Shown one piece after another: positions 18,505-26,196 of a stretch of DNA of 64,000 nt. The stretch is from Hymenobacter rigui (lineage in GTDB: Bacteria > Bacteroidota > Bacteroidia > Cytophagales > Hymenobacteraceae). A program made the position numbers and the translations under genes. Numbering within the stretch: position 1 is the stretch's first letter; every line of letters begins with the position of its first letter. Location of the stretch: positions 248,001-312,000 of the forward strand of contig NZ_RWIT01000002.1 of assembly GCF_003944715.1 (NCBI RefSeq). Direction: 5' to 3'. The notes beneath the pieces are model-generated. The model did not search any database. It saw nothing but the letters and a program-made list of their open reading frames with translations, and was not told where the DNA came from.

Positions 18505-18723
18505 CCTCCTCCAGCATGAGCAGCCGGGCCTCGGCCAGCGGCTCCCAGCTCCCGAGCAGGAAGGCAACGTCCTGCGCATCCCGTACGGTTACCAACAAAT
18601 AATTGAGAAGCTCACCACGAAAGAGTTGGTGCTCGTTTTGCGCGTGGATAGTATGGTCCCAGGCTACCACATCAATACGTTCTATATGGTGCGGCAGTAG
18701 CCAAGTTGAAAAGGAGCTGGTGT
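18505..18723 (-). pseudogene. Gene remnant without a clear start
   Basis: The minus strand carries a natural-looking stretch, FSTWLLPHHIERIDVVAWDH, then GELLNYLLVTVRDAQDVAFL and SWEPLAEARLLMLEEVT. It has no ATG at its upstream end (internal Met at 18670). Past 18505 it runs on as the shadow of protein D. It looks like a truncated gene cut by that ORF. Family unknown. Confidence 0.35.
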
Positions 18724-18809
18724 ACTAGGAGGAGCAACGGTTCTGGTTCTGGCCCCGCCTCCCGTCCCGTTCAAGCGCCTGGAGACGTTTTATTACTTTG
18801 TTCGGTAAC

Positions 18810-19247
18810 ATGCCCTCACCCCTCCGCCGAGATTACCTCATTGCCTCATGCCTGTATTCCGTGTTTGTAGCCCTTTACCTGCTACCCACCTTCTACCTCT
18901 ATTTACCTGAACCCCTCGGCCCGGCCCGGCATGCCGATGCATCCTTTGAACAGATAATTGGGCCTGTATTGCTGGCCATTCTGCTTCCATTGGCCGCGCT
19001 CATTGGTCTGGGCCTGGGCATCCGCGCTGGCAAGACATGGGCGAAAGGGATCTACCTGCTTTTATTCGCCTATGCCATGTACGTTTTCGTCCGAGCATTC
19101 CCCTTCTTCCTGGAGCGAAGTGCTTGGACGATGACCAAGGAATCGGTTGCCTTGGCCTTGCTGCTGGGCGCAGCCTTCTTTCTCTTCCGGCAGCAGCTCA
19201 CGCGGCGTGCTGCTCCTGCTGAAGCGGACACGAGTATAATCAAGTGA
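18810..19247 (+). CDS. Small integral membrane protein
   Basis: ATG 18810 gives 145 aa with four hydrophobic segments: CLYSVFVALYLLPTFYLYL, VLLAILLPLAALIGLGLG, GIYLLLFAYAMYVFVRAF and VALALLLGAAFFLF. Short charged loops separate them. No family is recognised. The next gene, also a four-segment membrane protein, starts 6 bp later and is probably co-transcribed. Confidence 0.65.
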   Translation: MPSPLRRDYLIASCLYSVFVALYLLPTFYLYLPEPLGPARHADASFEQIIGPVLLAILLPLAALIGLGLGIRAGKTWAKGIYLLLFAYAMYVFVRAFPFFLERSAWTMTKESVALALLLGAAFFLFRQQLTRRAAPAEADTSIIK

Positions 19248-19253
19248 ACTAAT

Positions 19254-19646
19254 ATGGCCGTTACTATTCCCGCTAACGACGGCAAGACTGCCAACCTCTA
19301 TTGGCTCAGCTTAGCCGTTTCCCTGGTTTCCTTTCTGCTGTACCGAAAGCCCCTCACTCCCACACCTTACCTTAGCGAGAATATCTTTCTATTCTCGGTT
19401 TTTTGCGGTTATCTACTGATAGCCGGGCTGGGCTGGCCAGTGCGCAAAGGTCGCCGCTGGGCCAAGGTAGTGCTGCTGCTGCTCAATGGCCCAAGTACTG
19501 TGTGGTATCTGCTACGCCTTCCCACTATGGCTACCCCGTGGCCCCAAATGCTTCTACCTCTGTTGAGTACGGCTCTGCTACTCTGGGCCGTAGTCATCGT
19601 CGCCCGCGACCTGCTGCGCCAGCCGAGGGCGGGAATTTCCCAGTAA
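19254..19646 (+). CDS. Small integral membrane protein
   Basis: 130 aa with four hydrophobic segments (LYWLSLAVSLVSFLLY, IFLFSVFCGYLLIAGLG, KVVLLLLNGPSTVWYLL, LLPLLSTALLLWAVVIVA). A basic loop, RKGRRWAK, aligns with GIRAGKTWAKG in the preceding gene, so the two are likely related. Function unknown. It is followed 23 bp later by a lipoprotein gene. Confidence 0.6.
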   Translation: MAVTIPANDGKTANLYWLSLAVSLVSFLLYRKPLTPTPYLSENIFLFSVFCGYLLIAGLGWPVRKGRRWAKVVLLLLNGPSTVWYLLRLPTMATPWPQMLLPLLSTALLLWAVVIVARDLLRQPRAGISQ

Positions 19647-19669
19647 ACCGAGTCTATACTACCCTGTTA

Positions 19670-20098
19670 ATGAATCAAACACTATTCTCCCTGCTACTTG
19701 GCTTGACTCTGCTCACGGCTGCCTGCGACAAAAAGAACGATGAGCCGAAACCCGCGCCCTCTATTGAGGGTCGCTGGGAAATTCAGAGTACGAATACGTA
19801 CAGTTACGATGCGGACAGAAAGCTTCTCCGCTACACGGTGGACACAAGCGCGGCAGCCCGCTATTTCTACACCATTATCTCCAAGGATGCCATTCTGCAC
19901 TACGACCGGAAGAATAATAGTCTGCTGGGCGGCGGCCCGATTACCTATCTCAATCCTACCACGGTAACCTATGGCCGCACAAGCGGCACCATTGTCATTA
20001 AGGAGTTAACGGCGCACCGGCTAGTCTTGCATTACTTACCTGAGAAACTCCCTGTCCCTTATCCCTATTACGAACCTGAGGACATATACGTACGCTAA
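19670..20098 (+). CDS. Lipocalin-like lipoprotein
   Basis: 142 aa from ATG 19670 with a lipoprotein signal (LTLLTAACDKK, lipobox Cys19). The mature protein starts with a strand of the form IEGRWEIQSTNTYSYDADRK, as in small Bacteroidota lipocalin-like proteins, and continues as a beta-rich domain to EDIYVR. A second gene of the same design lies at 21386. Probably in the periplasm or at the outer membrane; role unknown. Confidence 0.65.
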   Translation: MNQTLFSLLLGLTLLTAACDKKNDEPKPAPSIEGRWEIQSTNTYSYDADRKLLRYTVDTSAAARYFYTIISKDAILHYDRKNNSLLGGGPITYLNPTTVTYGRTSGTIVIKELTAHRLVLHYLPEKLPVPYPYYEPEDIYVR

Positions 20099-20166
20099 TG
20101 ACCGCAAGGCGGCGAATCTGTATGTGCTGGCCTACCTGCCGCAGCGGTCAAGCAGCTACTGCGCCG

Positions 20167-20583
20167 CTACGCCGTCAGTAATTGCTGACGCACCGTTTCC
20201 AGCAGTTGCTTATCGGCGTCAGGTAGCGCTGATGTATTCAGCACGGCAGATTCCAAGTCAAGCACGCCGGGGCCAGCCAACGACGCATCTACACTCTTAA
20301 ATGCCATCGACCAGTCAGAAAACGCACGCGCTAAAATGGGCTTGTCGGCAAGCTTTAACAGGTTTTGGTGCCGTGGGTCATTCTGTAGCCGCTCGTAAAG
20401 GGCGTAGATAGTTGACTGCTCTCCTTCAATGAGTTGCATAAAGTGCTGCCCTCCGTAGAACAGGATACCCGTCACATCCTGCTGATTATTCTTCGTGCGG
20501 CATTCCAGTAATAACTCTTTCAGGCGAGAGGCAGAAAAGTCACTAGTCGGCGTACTCAGGTAGATCAGGTGGTGCAGGGCCAT
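20167..20583 (-). CDS. BLUF-domain blue-light photoreceptor, stand-alone
   Basis: 138 aa, one FAD-binding BLUF domain plus a short C-terminal helical cap. The residues of the light-switching hydrogen-bond network are present at the spacing known from AppA: Y8 (HHLIYLS), N32 (CRTKNNQQDVTG), Q50 (GGQHFMQLIEG), W91 and M93 (FSDWSMAF). Short BLUF proteins act by light-dependent contact with a partner, which is not apparent here. It sits alone in the accessory zone, opposite in direction to its neighbours. Confidence 0.92.
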   Translation of the reverse strand: MALHHLIYLSTPTSDFSASRLKELLLECRTKNNQQDVTGILFYGGQHFMQLIEGEQSTIYALYERLQNDPRHQNLLKLADKPILARAFSDWSMAFKSVDASLAGPGVLDLESAVLNTSALPDADKQLLETVRQQLLTA

Positions 20584-20699
20584 AGGCAGAACAGGAAACG
20601 AGCGTGGACAGAAGTAGACAATCGAAAGGAAGCTGAACCTTATCTAGACACGTATTACCTATTGTTTAGTTCACTGGTTGCGCCACGCGGCCGTCGGGG

Positions 20700-20835
20700 C
20701 TACTCCCGAATACACAGCAAATCCTTCCAGCGCGTCGTGTATGCCGGACTCTGAAACTGGCTCTGCCCCATCCAGGGCAGCACGTAGGTCCACTGGGTGG
20801 GGCAGAGCCGCTGCAAAGCGCACGGCTCCAGTCAG
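20700..20835 (-). pseudogene. Second umuC, C-terminal fragment
   Basis: Read leftward, GAVRFAAALPHP is followed after one frameshift by WTYVLPWMGQSQFQSPAYTT and RWKDLLCIRE-stop. These align with GTIRFAAALPAP and PAYTTHWDDLLWVRA at the end of the umuC at 12297. Only the last 45 codons remain. The divergence shows it is not a recent copy of the neighbour. Confidence 0.8.
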
Positions 20836-20856
20836 TAAGCAAAACCAACCGAACTA

Positions 20857-21228
20857 ATGAAGCAACTATTCTTCACAGCTTTGCTGGTTCCGGCAATGGC
20901 TCAAGCTCAGGATAGAATCTCGCCCCGGGTAGTGTCGCCACCACAACCAGTGAACGTTGAACAGGCGTTGCGCGGCAGCTTGAACCCGCACGGCCTGCAG
21001 CTCACCAAGAGCACCGTGCTTTACCGTCAGCTGCAGGATACCGCATCCGGCCGTCCTGCCCTCCGCCTTCGAGCTGGTGATGCAGTCATTATTCGGCAAG
21101 GAGAGTACTCCGGCTGGCTTAGAGTAGTGCGCGGTATAAAAAAACCCTTCAACTTTTCCTCTGACACCACCAGCTACTACATGCCAAGGTCGGGGTCCAT
21201 CGGCGCTAAAACCTTCATTCTTCTTTAA
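20857..21228 (+). CDS. Secreted small protein, possible SH3-like fold
   Basis: 123 aa with a signal peptide (LFFTALLVPAMAQAQD). The mature part is beta-rich: VLYRQLQDTASGRPALRLRA, then GDAVIIRQGEYSGWLRVVRG. This is the pattern of SH3-type domains in which a G-D-x-V turn and G-W-x-x-V strand recur. No close family was recognised. The start lies just after the umuC fragment. Confidence 0.6.
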   Translation: MKQLFFTALLVPAMAQAQDRISPRVVSPPQPVNVEQALRGSLNPHGLQLTKSTVLYRQLQDTASGRPALRLRAGDAVIIRQGEYSGWLRVVRGIKKPFNFSSDTTSYYMPRSGSIGAKTFILL

Positions 21229-21385
21229 GGCCTAGCTATTTCGCCCTCAACCTGCTGTGACGGCCGGGGGCGGTTCCTAAACAAGTACAACCTTAACATC
21301 AATTCTTCACGCTACACACGGTTGTTAGCACTCCGTCGTTTGAGCAGCAGCTCGTCCTATTGTTAATCCTACTCTCGCTCGTTGC

Positions 21386-21814
21386 ATGCGCTACTTTTTC
21401 TCTTGCCTGTTAGTTGCGACCGTCCTGCTTATCTCCTGTCGCAAGAAAGCGCCAGAGCCAGTCTATTCTCTGCAGGGACAGTGGACGCTTCAACGCATTG
21501 AAACAACAGAATATGGCCCTGACGACAACCCGATAGGCCCCAGCGCTACCCGAGTACCATCGCCCGCTGAGCGCTATACCATTACGCCCACTACGCTCGA
21601 AATACTCATTAATACCCCAACCCCGTTTACGTTCGTGTACTCCTATATCCGGACGGGCGATGTGCTTTCCTTTAAGCTGATTAATCCACAAGGCGGTATT
21701 CCCGATTTTGAGAGTACCATTAAAAAGCTAACGGCTACCGAGATGGTACTTAGCACGCGCGTGTATGTAGGGAATAGCTACTTACTTCATAGCAATCATT
21801 ACGTGCGGCAGTAG
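21386..21814 (+). CDS. Lipocalin-like lipoprotein
   Basis: 142 aa with a lipobox (VLLISCRKK). LQGQWTLQRIETTEYGPDDN parallels IEGRWEIQSTNTYSYDADRK in the lipoprotein at 19670, and both end in a beta strand with a final Arg-rich tail (HYVRQ versus IYVR). They are probably paralogues. Role unknown. Confidence 0.65.
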   Translation: MRYFFSCLLVATVLLISCRKKAPEPVYSLQGQWTLQRIETTEYGPDDNPIGPSATRVPSPAERYTITPTTLEILINTPTPFTFVYSYIRTGDVLSFKLINPQGGIPDFESTIKKLTATEMVLSTRVYVGNSYLLHSNHYVRQ

Positions 21815-21819
21815 CCTCC

Positions 21820-22307
21820 TACCGCATTAAAAGCCCGCGCAAGCTCACCCTGCAGGACCACCTGCAAGACTACCTGCAGCGCCTGGCGCACGCCCGCGAC
21901 AAGTTTCTGCTCTGCGCCTATACCGGCCTGCGCATCACCGACGCCGATAAGCTGGCCCAGGAGCATATCCAAAGTGACCTGATCAAGCTGGAAGCGGGCA
22001 AGACCGGCATCCTGTGCTATATCCCCTTCTTGGACGATGAGGTGCTCAAGCCGGTGCAGCTGGTGGGCAAGTACGCAGGGCCTGGCCACGTGCCTGCCTA
22101 CGACCTAGACAAGTACCAGCCCCACATTGCCCAGCTCGCCGGCCTCACGCGCCTGCACGTGACCTCGCGCATCTACCAAGGCGTGCCGCCCAGCCAAATG
22201 AACTAGCCACCGGTCACCAGACTGAGAAGAGCTTCATGCGCTACCTAGGCACGAACGAACAGGAACTGGTGGAAAGCTATCGGCGCGTCGCCAAATTAGC
22301 CGCCTGA
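21820..22307 (+). pseudogene. Tyrosine recombinase remnant (catalytic half)
   Basis: The frame from 21820 encodes the catalytic domain of a phage/transposon integrase: KFLLCAYTGLRITDADKL (box I Arg), KTGILCYIPFLDDEVL (active-site Lys region) and RLHVTSRIYQGVPPSQMN. It then meets TAG at 22204. One base back the frame resumes as ATGHQTEKSFMRYLGT, holding the nucleophile Tyr, and ends at 22307. The N-terminal arm and core-binding domains and part of box II are missing. It lies just outside the prophage repressor region and may be the lost integrase or that of an older element. Confidence 0.85.
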
Positions 22308-22372
22308 ACTGGTGGCGGATTTGGTGGCGGCAAAACGCCTAGCGTAGCATACCGCTGCCTAACGCCTAAAAT

Positions 22373-22408
22373 AAAAACGCCCTACTGTGTATCAGCAGGG
22401 CGTTTTTG
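22373..22408. terminator. Rho-independent terminator
   Basis: AAAACGCCCT pairs with AGGGCGTTTT around a short loop, with T runs on both strands. It can end the leftward immunity operon (22544-23211) and transcripts coming from the integrase remnant. Confidence 0.8.
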
Positions 22409-22543
22409 ATAGTCAGCAAAAAGCAGGCAAAAAAAAGCCGTCCCCACCCGGAAACGGCTATATTCACGTAATGCATTGATTTACAACACACATATAAATA
22501 GGTACCGTTATTTGGGCATGGATTCGGGCATACTCTACCCTGT

Positions 22544-22855
22544 TTAATGCTCAATCGGCCGCCGGCCCCGCTCCCGCTTCGGTGCTGTCGTCGGCTCCGG
22601 TCGGCCGGTGAAGGCCTCTCCGTACAACACCCAATCCACGTCGGCTTCGTCGGGAAAGAATGAGCGGAGCATGTAAAGCATCTTCGCATTGCAGTGGTAC
22701 TTGCCCACCTCGATCTGCGCGAATGTGTTGGGGTGAATACCCAGCATTTCGGCCAAGTCCCGGTACGAGGCCACGGCCCCGGCTTTGAGCAGGCGGTCTA
22801 CCTCAACCAGGAAGCGCAGATCCAGTGCGGCGAAAGAGAAGTCGGGAAGTGCCAC
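22544..22855 (-). CDS. XRE-family helix-turn-helix protein
   Basis: GTG start; its first base overlaps the upstream TAG. 103 aa. Residues 15-60 form an XRE helix-turn-helix (VASYRDLAEMLGIHPNTFAQ, then IEVGKYHCN). The tail DVDWVLYGE resembles the LEWLLFGEG segment of the S24 repressor at 23257. It is probably a phage regulator, translationally coupled to the membrane protein before it. Confidence 0.8.
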   Translation of the reverse strand: MALPDFSFAALDLRFLVEVDRLLKAGAVASYRDLAEMLGIHPNTFAQIEVGKYHCNAKMLYMLRSFFPDEADVDWVLYGEAFTGRPEPTTAPKRERGRRPIEH

Positions 22856-23211
22856 TATGCAGGCTGGTTAAGCAGGCGTTGGCGCTGCTGGTTGAACTCT
22901 TCTTCGCTCAGACTGCCGTTGGCACGTAGCGCCTGCAGCTTCGTCAGTTCATCAGCCATCGAAGCCGTACCCACGATGCGCACCGGCACCGTCTGCTGCG
23001 TGTCGCTGGAAACAGCCCAGATCAGTGCGCCTATCCAGCCCAGACCGGTCCAGCCAGCAAGCAGGTTCAGCAGGAAAATCTGCGTGGACTTGCGCTTTTT
23101 GCGGGCTAGGATAGTCGGCAGAAAGTAAATGGCACCAACCAGAACGGCACCTAAAAAGCGGCCGATAAGGTAGCCCGCATCGTAGGCGGTAAGCAGTAGA
23201 GAAATCAGCAT
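22855..23211 (-). CDS. Superinfection-immunity-like membrane protein with SHOCT tail
   Basis: 118 aa. Two membrane segments surround FLPTILARKKRKSTQIFLLN and LLAGWTGLGWIGALIWAVS. This is the signature of the superinfection-immunity/T4 Imm-like family (ARxKR loop, LLxGWTxxGWxxAL). A SHOCT motif ends the protein (ADELTKLQALRANGSLSEEE). By position beside the repressor it may block entry of related phage DNA at the inner membrane. Similar proteins occur widely without phages, so the role is inferred. Confidence 0.75.
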   Translation of the reverse strand: MLISLLLTAYDAGYLIGRFLGAVLVGAIYFLPTILARKKRKSTQIFLLNLLAGWTGLGWIGALIWAVSSDTQQTVPVRIVGTASMADELTKLQALRANGSLSEEEFNQQRQRLLNQPA

Positions 23212-23256
23212 GAATAAGATAATTAGAAGGCAAAGTGAAAGGAATACCGGCCTTTT

Positions 23257-24099
23257 CTATTGGCCGGTATAATTTTTCCAGAGTATCTCCAGGCGGTTGC
23301 GCATCTCTTCCAGTTCAAAGCTGTACAGCTGCTTCGTCGGATACTTGCGCGGGGCCGGCATCTGGAAATTCAGCGAGGCTACTACGCACCAGAGCTGCTG
23401 CCACTCCCCTTTTTTAATGGTATAGGGAGGAAATTCATCGTTATCGGAGCGCACTTCCAGACCTCCTACCGAGTCTCTACCGGTATATACCCGCTTCACC
23501 ACAATCCCCTCGTAGGTGACAACGACGTGGACGTAGCTGTCCTTGATCGTTTCCAACTCAGTATCCACGAATCGGCAAAGGACCAGGGAGCCATCGTGCA
23601 GCGTTGGGTACATGCTGCGGCCTTTTACACGGAAGGCCCGAAACGTACCGTTTTTAAACTCTGGCAGCGGTAAGGCCAGCATCGGCAGGTTCCGCAGGAA
23701 CTCCGGTTCCATATGCTGAGCCAGATAGCCGGCAGTTGCCTCAGACTCTACAATAGGAATTGTTTCGTCACCGCTTATATCAACGGTAACGGTTAGTGGC
23801 GGCAGATGCTGCACAACCGGCGGCGGCACTAGGCTATCGAGCTCCGTCATCAGCGAGCTGGGCGCGGCGGCCAGCATACTTCCCTCACCAAAGAGCAGCC
23901 ACTCCAGGCTGATACCAAGTTTTCTTGCAATAGCGGCTACGCTCTCTGCCTTGGGCGTGTGCTTGCCTTCCTCAATGTTGCCAATAGAGGTACCGGAGAC
24001 GCCGGCAATTGTGCCCAGCGCCTCCCGGCTATGCCCAAAGTGCGCCCGGATTTGCTTGTACCGGTCGCCTATGCCGGCCGTGAAGTCCTGACTTTCCAA
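23257..24099 (-). CDS. Prophage repressor (XRE + S24 peptidase)
   Basis: 280 aa CI/LexA-like repressor. The N-terminal helix-turn-helix covers residues 10-70 (REALGTIAGVSGTSIGNIEE). The C-terminal S24 domain has nucleophile S162 (VKGRSMYPTLHDGS) and Lys202 (GIVVKRVY). A likely self-cleavage site is A123-G124 (EATAGYLA). RecA-stimulated cleavage would induce the prophage. The start is TTG 24099, the only start before an upstream stop; it lies within the first operator, consistent with autoregulation. Confidence 0.92.
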   Translation of the reverse strand: MESQDFTAGIGDRYKQIRAHFGHSREALGTIAGVSGTSIGNIEEGKHTPKAESVAAIARKLGISLEWLLFGEGSMLAAAPSSLMTELDSLVPPPVVQHLPPLTVTVDISGDETIPIVESEATAGYLAQHMEPEFLRNLPMLALPLPEFKNGTFRAFRVKGRSMYPTLHDGSLVLCRFVDTELETIKDSYVHVVVTYEGIVVKRVYTGRDSVGGLEVRSDNDEFPPYTIKKGEWQQLWCVVASLNFQMPAPRKYPTKQLYSFELEEMRNRLEILWKNYTGQ

Positions 24100-24153
24100 G
24101 AAAACTTAGATTTTATCAGAAGTTTTCTTGGAAATCCCAAGTAAACTTCTGAT
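24093..24153. promoter_or_regulatory. Repressor operator region with three sites
   Basis: Three copies of CCAAGWAAACTT lie between repressor and the first rightward gene: 24096-24107 (+), 24120-24131 (-) and 24137-24148 (+). The outer 15 bp of sites 1 and 2 form a perfect inverted repeat with a 12-bp spacer. Sites 2 and 3 form a 17-bp inverted repeat with one mismatch. A leftward -7-like box (TAAGTTTT) falls in site 1, and a rightward GATGTTTG box lies just after site 3. This is a lambda-like operator array. Confidence 0.85.
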
Positions 24154-24213
24154 GTTTGTGAAGAAGAACAAGAAGAAGAACAGCCGCAATATACGAAGCG
24201 GCAACAACTGCCT

Positions 24214-24435
24214 ATGGAGACGCCCACCACACCGACCATGCGCGAGCTGATGCCAGCCGGCTTTATTAAGGAGCTGGCCCGTCGCACCGGCTGCAAGTCT
24301 GCTTCCCAGCTCAGCGGGGTTATCTCGCTGGAAAACACCGGCTCCCGCCTTTGGCCTGAAGTTGAAAAGCTCGCCGAGGAAACCGACCCCGCCGGATTTG
24401 CCGCCTGGCAGTCTGCCCACGCCCAAGCTGCTTAA
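24214..24435 (+). CDS. Small phage early protein (73 aa)
   Basis: First rightward gene after the operators, the position of a cro or cII gene. Residues 16-70 may form a small helical DNA-binding domain (GFIKELARRTGCKSASQLSG, then WPEVEKLAEETDP), but no helix-turn-helix is clear enough to claim. Followed at once by a terminator. Confidence 0.6.
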   Translation: METPTTPTMRELMPAGFIKELARRTGCKSASQLSGVISLENTGSRLWPEVEKLAEETDPAGFAAWQSAHAQAA

Positions 24436-24442
24436 TCAGTGT

Positions 24443-24477
24443 CCTCGGCAGGGCGCCAAACCTGCCGAGGTCTTTTT
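24443..24477 (+). terminator. Early-transcript terminator
   Basis: CCTCGGCAGG pairs with CCTGCCGAGG around a short loop and is followed by CTTTTT. It sits between the first and second rightward genes, directly before another operator-like site, so it may be an antitermination point. Confidence 0.8.
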
Positions 24478-24489
24478 CCAAGAAAACTC
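24478..24489 (+). promoter_or_regulatory. Fourth repressor operator-like site
   Basis: CCAAGAAAACTC matches 11 of 12 bases of the operator consensus at 24096. It lies 24 bp before the start of the 24513 gene, so the repressor may also control a second early promoter. Confidence 0.6.
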
Positions 24490-24512
24490 CCTTTTCTAAT
24501 CCATCAACCTCT

Positions 24513-24893
24513 ATGAAAGTCGTTACCAGTGAACCCCTCTACACGCTGCGCACGCCGGATGGCCCGCGCAGCATTTCCCAGCCCGTAGCCGGCGACTCGC
24601 TGGCCGTGCTGGAAGCCACCGGCCTCTACACCCTGCCACAGCCTATTATCGGCTGGGCCCGGGGAATGGACGGGGAATTGTCGGTATACACCGCCGGCCC
24701 CGACAGCTCGCTGTTCCGCCTCGCGCTGGAAGATGGCTGTGAGGAAGAGCAATTCTTCGGGGGCCAGGTACCCGATACCCTGCGGGAATACCGGCTGGAT
24801 GAGTACGCCGCCGGCGCACTGCTCTACTTCCCGGTGCCCATGGCGCAGCCCGCGCTGATGAGTGTTTCCTACACAATGTCTATTGCAGCCTAG
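24513..24893 (+). CDS. Hypothetical phage early protein, 126 aa
   Basis: Unrecognised, acidic, beta-rich soluble protein (YTLRTPDGPRSISQPVAGDS, LDEYAAGALLYFPVPM). The leader TCTAATCCATCAACC just before its start recurs before the gene at 25532. It is probably expressed from the promoter associated with the fourth operator. Confidence 0.6.
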   Translation: MKVVTSEPLYTLRTPDGPRSISQPVAGDSLAVLEATGLYTLPQPIIGWARGMDGELSVYTAGPDSSLFRLALEDGCEEEQFFGGQVPDTLREYRLDEYAAGALLYFPVPMAQPALMSVSYTMSIAA

Positions 24894-24896
24894 GGT

Positions 24897-25244
24897 ATGG
24901 ATGAGCCGCAATTCTTCAACCAGCGCTTACGCAAGCGTCGCGCCGCTGCAAAACTCACACAGGCACAAACAGCCGACGCGCTGTGCATTACGCGCCAATG
25001 CTATGCCTCCTATGAGGAAGCGCGGGCAGAGCCGCCGTTACGGGTATTGATACTGATGGCTGCCTTGTTTGCCTGCACCCTGGATGAGTTGGTAGGCTTC
25101 GACGCAGCGAAAGCATCCCGGCCCCTGGTGCAGCCAACCGCCGCCCGCAAGCCCGGTTCCGGCCGCAAGCCAAAAATGCTGCACCGGCCATCGCCCATCA
25201 TTTCCTCCCTGCCTTCCAACCGCCCCTTTGCCCCGTGGCCTTGA
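24897..25244 (+). CDS. XRE-family transcriptional regulator
   Basis: 115 aa. An N-terminal XRE helix-turn-helix covers residues 8-65 (NQRLRKRRAAAKLTQAQTAD, RQCYASYEEARAEPPL, ACTLDELVGFD). The C-terminal 45 residues are Pro/Arg/Lys-rich and unstructured. It lies 3 bp after the previous gene. It may be the lytic-side regulator of the early operon. Confidence 0.8.
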   Translation: MDEPQFFNQRLRKRRAAAKLTQAQTADALCITRQCYASYEEARAEPPLRVLILMAALFACTLDELVGFDAAKASRPLVQPTAARKPGSGRKPKMLHRPSPIISSLPSNRPFAPWP

Positions 25245-25302
25245 TACACCGCAATCCCAAACGCCCCATTGGTTTACCTCTCACTGTTCAACCAACCGAC
25301 TT

Positions 25303-25446
25303 ATGAAATCCCTCTCGCCCCGCAAAGCCCTGGATAAACTGCTGCACATGGCTAGTGGTGAAGCCCCCAACTGCGTGAATCAGCACACGATTCAGACCAT
25401 TGTCGATCAGGTGCGCCCGAAGCGGATTAAACCGGCTTCGGCCTAA
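25303..25446 (+). CDS. Small hypothetical phage protein, 47 aa
   Basis: ATG 25303 begins MKSLSPRKALDKLLHMAS and ends RPKRIKPASA. Basic, with one amphipathic helix. The start was chosen inside a longer frame because the upstream part overlaps the end of the regulator gene. Function unknown. Confidence 0.45.
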   Translation: MKSLSPRKALDKLLHMASGEAPNCVNQHTIQTIVDQVRPKRIKPASA

Positions 25447-25531
25447 AACAGAGGGGCCCGCAACGCGCCAACGCTGCAGGCCCTATCTAATCCATCAACC
25501 CCTTGCGAAGGCCGATTGTAGGCCAAAGATA

Positions 25532-26194
25532 ATGAAAGAAAATCAAGTCATTTTTTCACTTCCCGAGCAAGTGCAATGCCTGCACCGGGAGGTAACGATG
25601 CGCTGGGGGGTATATCCCGGCCGGGTAGCTGCTGGGAAAATCACCCAGGGCCAGATGGACCGCGAAATCGGGCTGATGTCGGCCGCAGCCCAGACCATCG
25701 AGAAGATGGCCAAAAACGGCAGTTTCCGCACGCTATACAACGCCGCTGCCGAGGCCCGCACCTATTCCCACGCAGAACTGATGCAGGAAATTGCCCGCGT
25801 GCAGATTCGGGCGAACCAACTCATCACGGATGGCAACATGGCATCCGCGCAAGCCGAGTGCGTGAAGCTGGCCGGCCTGACGCTGCGCTTGTCGGAGCTC
25901 ATTGGCGAGCTGCTGGTAAAGCCCCAGTCCGACGCACCCGTGGTCAGCGCGCCGGATTTAGCACTCCCGGCCACCCCCGCTACTGCCGCCGCAAATAGCG
26001 ACTACGCGACAGTCGAGCAGAAAACGGAAATCATCCGGCTGCTGAACCACCCGGCCATTGAGCGCAAGGAGAAAACCAAAGTGCTGCTCAACATCAACCG
26101 CATCAGCCCGGATAAGGCCACCGAAACGATAGAGCACCTGAATCAGCTCATCGACGCCTACGATGGTTCCACGACTTATGCGAAAGCCAGTTGA
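25532..26194 (+). CDS. Hypothetical phage protein, 220 aa
   Basis: ATG 25532 gives MKENQVIFSLPEQVQ. Residues 10-55 contain VTMRWGVYPGRVAAGKITQG and QMDREIGLMSAAAQTIEKMA, a pattern seen in uncharacterised phage early proteins. A second helical part (QTEI, NHPAIERKEKTKVLLNINR) follows an Ala/Pro linker. No enzyme motif is visible. The stop nearly touches the next start. Confidence 0.65.
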   Translation: MKENQVIFSLPEQVQCLHREVTMRWGVYPGRVAAGKITQGQMDREIGLMSAAAQTIEKMAKNGSFRTLYNAAAEARTYSHAELMQEIARVQIRANQLITDGNMASAQAECVKLAGLTLRLSELIGELLVKPQSDAPVVSAPDLALPATPATAAANSDYATVEQKTEIIRLLNHPAIERKEKTKVLLNINRISPDKATETIEHLNQLIDAYDGSTTYAKAS

Positions 26195-26196
26195 TC

